This document shows positions 60,446-64,000 of a stretch of DNA of 64,000 nucleotides, in pieces. Location of the stretch: contig NZ_LMBZ01000013.1 of NCBI RefSeq assembly GCF_001439635.1, forward strand, positions 62,001 to 126,000, read 5' to 3'. The position numbers and the translations under genes are program-made. Origin of the DNA: Solibacillus cecembensis (GTDB lineage: Bacteria; Bacillota; Bacilli; Bacillales_A; Planococcaceae). Below the pieces are notes generated by a model. The model made no database searches and was not told where the DNA came from. It worked only from the letters and a program-made list of their open reading frames with translations. The first letter of the stretch is position 1. Each line of letters opens with the position of its first letter.

Positions 60446-61339
60446 TCAACGAAAACTTGAAAACATTTGCAATTCATCTAGTATTTGATGTCCATTCCAT
60501 ATGGGAATTGCCCCTTCTTTAATCAATTTATTCGTGCCTTTTGATTGCTCTGAAGTGATTAAACCCGGAACAGCAAAAACATCCTTCCCTTGCTCTAGTG
60601 CAAGCTCTGTCGTAATAAGCGTCCCACTTTTTAGTGCGGCCTCTGTCACAATTAACGCTTGGCTTAAGCCACTAATAATTCGATTTCGGGCGGGGAAATG
60701 CCATTTTTGTACACCGACATAGGGCGGGTACTCTGTTAAAAGTAACTGTTCTTTTGCCATTTGTTCGCCTAGTTTTTGATTTTCCCTCGGATAAAAATGA
60801 AAAAAACCATGTCCTAATACAGCAATTGTTTTCCCACCATATCTTATCGTCGCCTCATGCGCGAATCGATCCGCACCTTTTGCCAGTCCACTTACTATGA
60901 CAAATTGTTCATTTATAAGTGGAGGTAATATTAATTTTAACGCTTCCTCACTATACTTAGTCGCATTCCTCGAACCAATTACCGCAAGCTTTTTAGTTCC
61001 TTGTAATAGGCTCACATCACCTTTCACATAAAGGACAGTTGGCGGGTCATATATATTTTTTAATGCCTTCGGATACAAATCACTCACATACGGAACTGCA
61101 GTAATGTTATGCGTTAAATAATGCTCCTCTAACACGATTTCAAGCATTTTTTTATAATGAAATAACAAACGACTTGCATTCTCTTCTTTAATATTCAAGA
61201 TTTTTGCCAGCATGTCAACTGGACAAGTTGCAAGTTCGTTTAAATCACCTAAATGTTGGTGCAACCGTTGGAATTTATGCCATGTAAGAGGATACACATA
61301 ATGTAATGCAAGTAATTGATTTTTGAAAAAATTCGTCAT
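60446..61339 (-). CDS. dprA: DNA processing protein DprA
   Basis: RecA loader for incoming single-stranded DNA in natural transformation. 297 residues: an N-terminal helical part and a Rossmann-like fold with IGSRNATKYSEEALK near 123-137, SGLAKGADRFAHEATIRYGG and the nucleotide-site KSGTLITTELALEQGKDVFA. Same length as in B. subtilis. It lies between sucD and topA. Its presence alone does not show competence. Confidence 0.96.
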   Translation of the reverse strand: MTNFFKNQLLALHYVYPLTWHKFQRLHQHLGDLNELATCPVDMLAKILNIKEENASRLLFHYKKMLEIVLEEHYLTHNITAVPYVSDLYPKALKNIYDPPTVLYVKGDVSLLQGTKKLAVIGSRNATKYSEEALKLILPPLINEQFVIVSGLAKGADRFAHEATIRYGGKTIAVLGHGFFHFYPRENQKLGEQMAKEQLLLTEYPPYVGVQKWHFPARNRIISGLSQALIVTEAALKSGTLITTELALEQGKDVFAVPGLITSEQSKGTNKLIKEGAIPIWNGHQILDELQMFSSFR

Positions 61340-61459
61340 TTAAACACTCCTTATTTTTAATAGAAGAAAGTGAAATGACCGCTATTTTTTGTTTGGGGTT
61401 TGTAGCGAAGTGTAAGCATCGATTTAGTCAATTTAATCATTTTAACCTTTATTGTAAAA

Positions 61460-61491
61460 AAAGATGTAGCGCATGGCGACGCTACATCTTT
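61460..61491 (-). terminator. Rho-independent terminator after sucD
   Basis: A 12-bp perfect stem (61460-61471 with 61480-61491, AAAGATGTAGCG arm) with a T-run on the minus strand, starting 4 nt after sucD. Confidence 0.92.
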
Positions 61492-61495
61492 CATT

Positions 61496-62398
61496 TTAAT
61501 GTGTTTTACAAGCTTCGTATAGACCTTTTTCTTTAATTACTTTAATTAATGTTTCGCCAATTACTGAAGGCGTAGGTGCAACTTCGATTCCAGCTGCATT
61601 CATCGCTTTAATCTTTTCTGCCGCTGTACCTTTACCACCTGAAATAATAGCACCAGCATGCCCCATACGCTTCCCTGGAGGTGCTGTCTGCCCGCCAATG
61701 AATCCTACGACCGGTTTAGTCATATTCGCTTTAACCCATTCAGCAGCCTCTTCCTCTGCCGTACCACCGATTTCACCAATCATAACAACCGCATAAGTTT
61801 CTGGATCTTCATTGAACGCCTTTAAGCAATCGATAAAGTTTGTCCCATTTACAGGGTCTCCACCAATTCCAACAGCTGTCGTTTGACCAATGCCTTCTTG
61901 CGTTAACTGATGTACCGCTTCATACGTAAGTGTACCTGAACGTGAAACAACGCCAACATGACCTTTTGTATGAATATAACCTGGCATAATACCAATTTTA
62001 CACTCATCAGCCGTAATTACGCCTGGGCAGTTTGGTCCGACTAAACGCGTCTTATTGCCTTCCATATAGCGCTTTACTTTTACCATGTCGAGTACTGGAA
62101 TATGCTCCGTAATACAAATCGTCATATCAAGCCCAGCATCTACTCCTTCAATAATTGCATCTGCTGCAAAAGGAGCTGGTACATAAATAACCGAAACATT
62201 GGCACCTGTCGCATCTACTGCTTCTTGAACGGTGTTGAATACAGGTACGCCTTCGATTTCTAAGCCGCCTTTACCTGGTGTAACGCCTGCCACGATTTTT
62301 GTACCGTATTCAAGCATTTGCTTTGTATGGAAAAGGGCTGTTTCCCCTGTAATCCCTTGTACAATAACTTTTGTCTCTTTGTTAATGAACACACTCAT
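61496..62398 (-). CDS. sucD: Succinyl-CoA synthetase, alpha subunit
   Basis: TCA-cycle enzyme: succinyl-CoA to succinate with ATP/GTP formation. 300 residues; N-terminal CoA-binding Rossmann part ([19 protein letters not shown]), GPNCPGVI, and the phospho-His region [12 protein letters not shown]. The full chain is present. It overlaps the sucC stop by 4 bp, so the two subunits are coupled. Confidence 0.98.
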   Translation of the reverse strand: MSVFINKETKVIVQGITGETALFHTKQMLEYGTKIVAGVTPGKGGLEIEGVPVFNTVQEAVDATGANVSVIYVPAPFAADAIIEGVDAGLDMTICITEHIPVLDMVKVKRYMEGNKTRLVGPNCPGVITADECKIGIMPGYIHTKGHVGVVSRSGTLTYEAVHQLTQEGIGQTTAVGIGGDPVNGTNFIDCLKAFNEDPETYAVVMIGEIGGTAEEEAAEWVKANMTKPVVGFIGGQTAPPGKRMGHAGAIISGGKGTAAEKIKAMNAAGIEVAPTPSVIGETLIKVIKEKGLYEACKTH

Positions 62399-63576
62399 GC
62401 CTTAACCCCGCCTTCAGCCTCTACTAGCTTCACAATTTTTTGTGCACCATCTGCCATTGAATCTGCAGCCACAATATTTAAACCTGATTCATTTAATAGT
62501 TTTTTACCAAGGTCAACATTCGTTCCTTCTAATCGAACAACTAAAGGTACTGCTAACCCTACTTCTTTCGCAGCGATAATAACACCTTCAGCAATAACAT
62601 CACATTTCATAATTCCACCAAAAATATTAACAAATATCCCTTTAACATTTTGATCGGATAGAATGATTTTAAATGCTTCTGTTACTTTTTCTGCCGTCGC
62701 ACCGCCCCCAACGTCTAAAAAGTTCGCGGGTGAGCCGCCATAATAACTAATCGTATCCATCGTTGCCATCGCTAGACCTGCACCGTTTACCATACAACCA
62801 ATGTTACCATTTAGCGAAATATAGCTTAAGTCATATTTCGACGCTTCAATTTCTTTTGGATCTTCTTCGTCAAAATCACGTAATTCTACGATATCTTTTT
62901 GACGATATAGCGCATTTGAATCGAAGTTGAACTTCGCATCTAGTGCTACAACTTGATCATCACCTGTTACAACAAGTGGATTAATTTCAACTGTTGATGC
63001 ATCTTTGTCAATAAATGCTTGATAGATACCTAACATTAATTTAGATGCTTTGTTCACCAAGTTTGCTGGAATATTCATATTGAATGCCATACGTCTTGCT
63101 TGGAATGGCATTAAGCCTGTTACCGGATCAATCACTTCTTTGAAAATTTTCTCCGGATTTGATTCAGCCACTTCCTCGATATCCATGCCGCCTTCTTCAG
63201 AACCCATCATCGTTACACAAGAAGTCGCACGATCAAGTACTAAACTTAAGTAATACTCTTTACGAATGTCAGACCCTTCCTCTATGTAAAGGCGTTTGAT
63301 TTCCTTACCTTCTGGGCCTGTTTGATGTGTTACTAAAATTTTCCCTAATAATTCTTTTGCGTATGAACGCACTTCATCAAGGTTTTTAGCAATTTTAACA
63401 CCGCCAGCTTTCCCGCGACCCCCAGCATGGATTTGTGCTTTCACTACCGTTACATTTGCCCCTAATTCTTTTGCTGCCTTTACTGCTTCATCTGGTGAAA
63501 AGGCTACGCTCCCTTTTGGAACAGCTACACCATATTTTCTTAAAATTTCTTTCCCCTGATATTCATGGATATTCAT
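62395..63576 (-). CDS. sucC: Succinyl-CoA synthetase, beta subunit
   Basis: ATP-grasp beta subunit of succinyl-CoA synthetase, partner of SucD. It starts [17 protein letters not shown], with [16 protein letters not shown] near 51-66 and [15 protein letters not shown] in the C-terminal half. The frame starts five codons earlier at 63591, but GGGAGGATG lies between, so the ATG at 63576 is used (393 residues). Transcribed from its own promoter. Confidence 0.97.
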   Translation of the reverse strand: MNIHEYQGKEILRKYGVAVPKGSVAFSPDEAVKAAKELGANVTVVKAQIHAGGRGKAGGVKIAKNLDEVRSYAKELLGKILVTHQTGPEGKEIKRLYIEEGSDIRKEYYLSLVLDRATSCVTMMGSEEGGMDIEEVAESNPEKIFKEVIDPVTGLMPFQARRMAFNMNIPANLVNKASKLMLGIYQAFIDKDASTVEINPLVVTGDDQVVALDAKFNFDSNALYRQKDIVELRDFDEEDPKEIEASKYDLSYISLNGNIGCMVNGAGLAMATMDTISYYGGSPANFLDVGGGATAEKVTEAFKIILSDQNVKGIFVNIFGGIMKCDVIAEGVIIAAKEVGLAVPLVVRLEGTNVDLGKKLLNESGLNIVAADSMADGAQKIVKLVEAEGGVKA

Positions 63577-63624
63577 GTTACATCCTCCCATCGGACATTT
63601 AGAAATTATTCTACTAACACATTC

Positions 63625-63653
63625 ATTTTAAACAATAATTCTGAAAATGTCTA
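63625..63653 (-). promoter_or_regulatory. Candidate sigma-A promoter of sucCD
   Basis: TAGACA (63648-63653), 17 bp, TAAAAT (63625-63630). The spacer contains ATTTTCAGAA, which matches the left half of the CodY box; the complete 15-mer has 4 mismatches. Confidence 0.5.
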
Positions 63654-63721
63654 TGTTTGTCGTAAAAACCTTTTTAATGCTGCTTTATCACGAAACGTTC
63701 TATTCAGTCAGATAAATTAAA

Positions 63722-63750
63722 AAATGGCAAGCTTAAAAAGCTTACCATTT
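63722..63750 (-). terminator. Rho-independent terminator overlapping the end of ylqH
   Basis: Arms 63722-63734 and 63738-63750 (13 nt, one wobble) followed by TTTAATTT on the minus strand. The upstream arm includes the last codons and the stop of the ylqH-like gene. Confidence 0.8.
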
Positions 63751-64000
63751 ATCATTATTTGATTGTAATTTATGCTGTTCGTCCAATCGGTAAATAAAAG
63801 CAAACACTTCTGCAACCGCCTGATACAACTCTTCTGGTATCGATGTATTTAAATCCAGCTGTCCCAACAACTCTACAAGGCTAGGGTCCTCATAAATCGG
63901 CACATCATTCATAGCTGCCTGCTGTAAAATATTTTCGGCAATTTTCCCTTTACCTTTTGCCACAACAGTTGGTCCATCGCTTTTTGTAGGGTTATAAGTT
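63742..64000 (-). CDS. ylqH: FlhB-like protein YlqH/FlhX, partial
   Basis: Homologue of the cytoplasmic C-terminal domain of FlhB (EscU/YscU/HrcU family). A GTG at 63963 is not the real start: the frame remains open to the window edge and reads TYNPTKSDGPTVVAKGKGKI across it, as expected for this family. The remaining part has PIYEDPSLVELLGQLDLNTS and IPEELYQAVAEVFAFIYRLDE, and resembles the end of FlhB in this window (VPEEFFKAIAEILAYVYRI). The 5' end lies outside. It is upstream of sucC as in B. subtilis. Confidence 0.9.
   Translation of the reverse strand, partial: TYNPTKSDGPTVVAKGKGKIAENILQQAAMNDVPIYEDPSLVELLGQLDLNTSIPEELYQAVAEVFAFIYRLDEQHKLQSNNDKW

Overview
The window is a 64 kb stretch of core chromosome from a low-GC, endospore-type Firmicute. 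Every protein gene I support lies on the minus strand. Gene order, protein lengths and recognisable sequences follow the Bacillus subtilis block from ylqH-sucCD to rpsO-pnpA. Low GC, Gln/Asn-rich linkers and several small inserted genes suggest a Planococcaceae relative (Lysinibacillus/Solibacillus type). That genus-level guess is inference.

Read in the direction of transcription (64000 down to 1), the window starts with the 3' part of a FlhB-like gene (ylqH/flhX, cut by the window edge). Next come sucCD (TCA cycle), dprA and topA, then xerC-hslV-hslU-codY. A long flagellar/chemotaxis operon follows (53.5 to 24.8 kb): flgB-flgC-fliE-fliF-fliG-fliH-fliI-fliJ-ylxF-fliK-flgD-(TIGR02530-type gene)-flgE-flbD/swrD-fliL-fliM-fliY-cheY-fliO-fliP-fliQ-fliR-flhB-flhA-flhF-flhG-cheB-cheA-cheW-cheC-cheD-(membrane protein)-sigD-(small protein)-swrB. 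It encodes basal body, export gate, switch, hook and chemotaxis core plus its own sigma factor.

The rest is information processing and envelope biogenesis: rpsB, tsf, pyrH, frr, uppS, cdsA, dxr, rasP, proS, polC, then rimP-nusA-ylxR-ylxQ-infB-ylxP-rbfA, truB-ribF, rpsO and pnp. Strong intrinsic terminators and good sigma-A promoters split this part into short transcription units (rpsB, tsf, pyrH-frr, uppS to proS, polC, rimP to rbfA, truB-ribF, rpsO, pnp).

The most notable observation is that trmFO, normally between topA and xerC, is gone. The topA-xerC gap instead holds a short, frameshifted, internally deleted remnant of its 5' end. Other points of interest are an insulated sigD unit (terminator plus own promoter inside the motility operon), two unannotated small ORFs (after ribF and upstream of flgB), two unknown small genes beside sigD, a GC-rich hairpin replacing the ribosome-binding site of flbD, and an HslV without the N-terminal Ser of B. 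subtilis. I found no phage, transposon, CRISPR, defence island, rRNA or tRNA, and no evidence for a wholly new multi-gene system.
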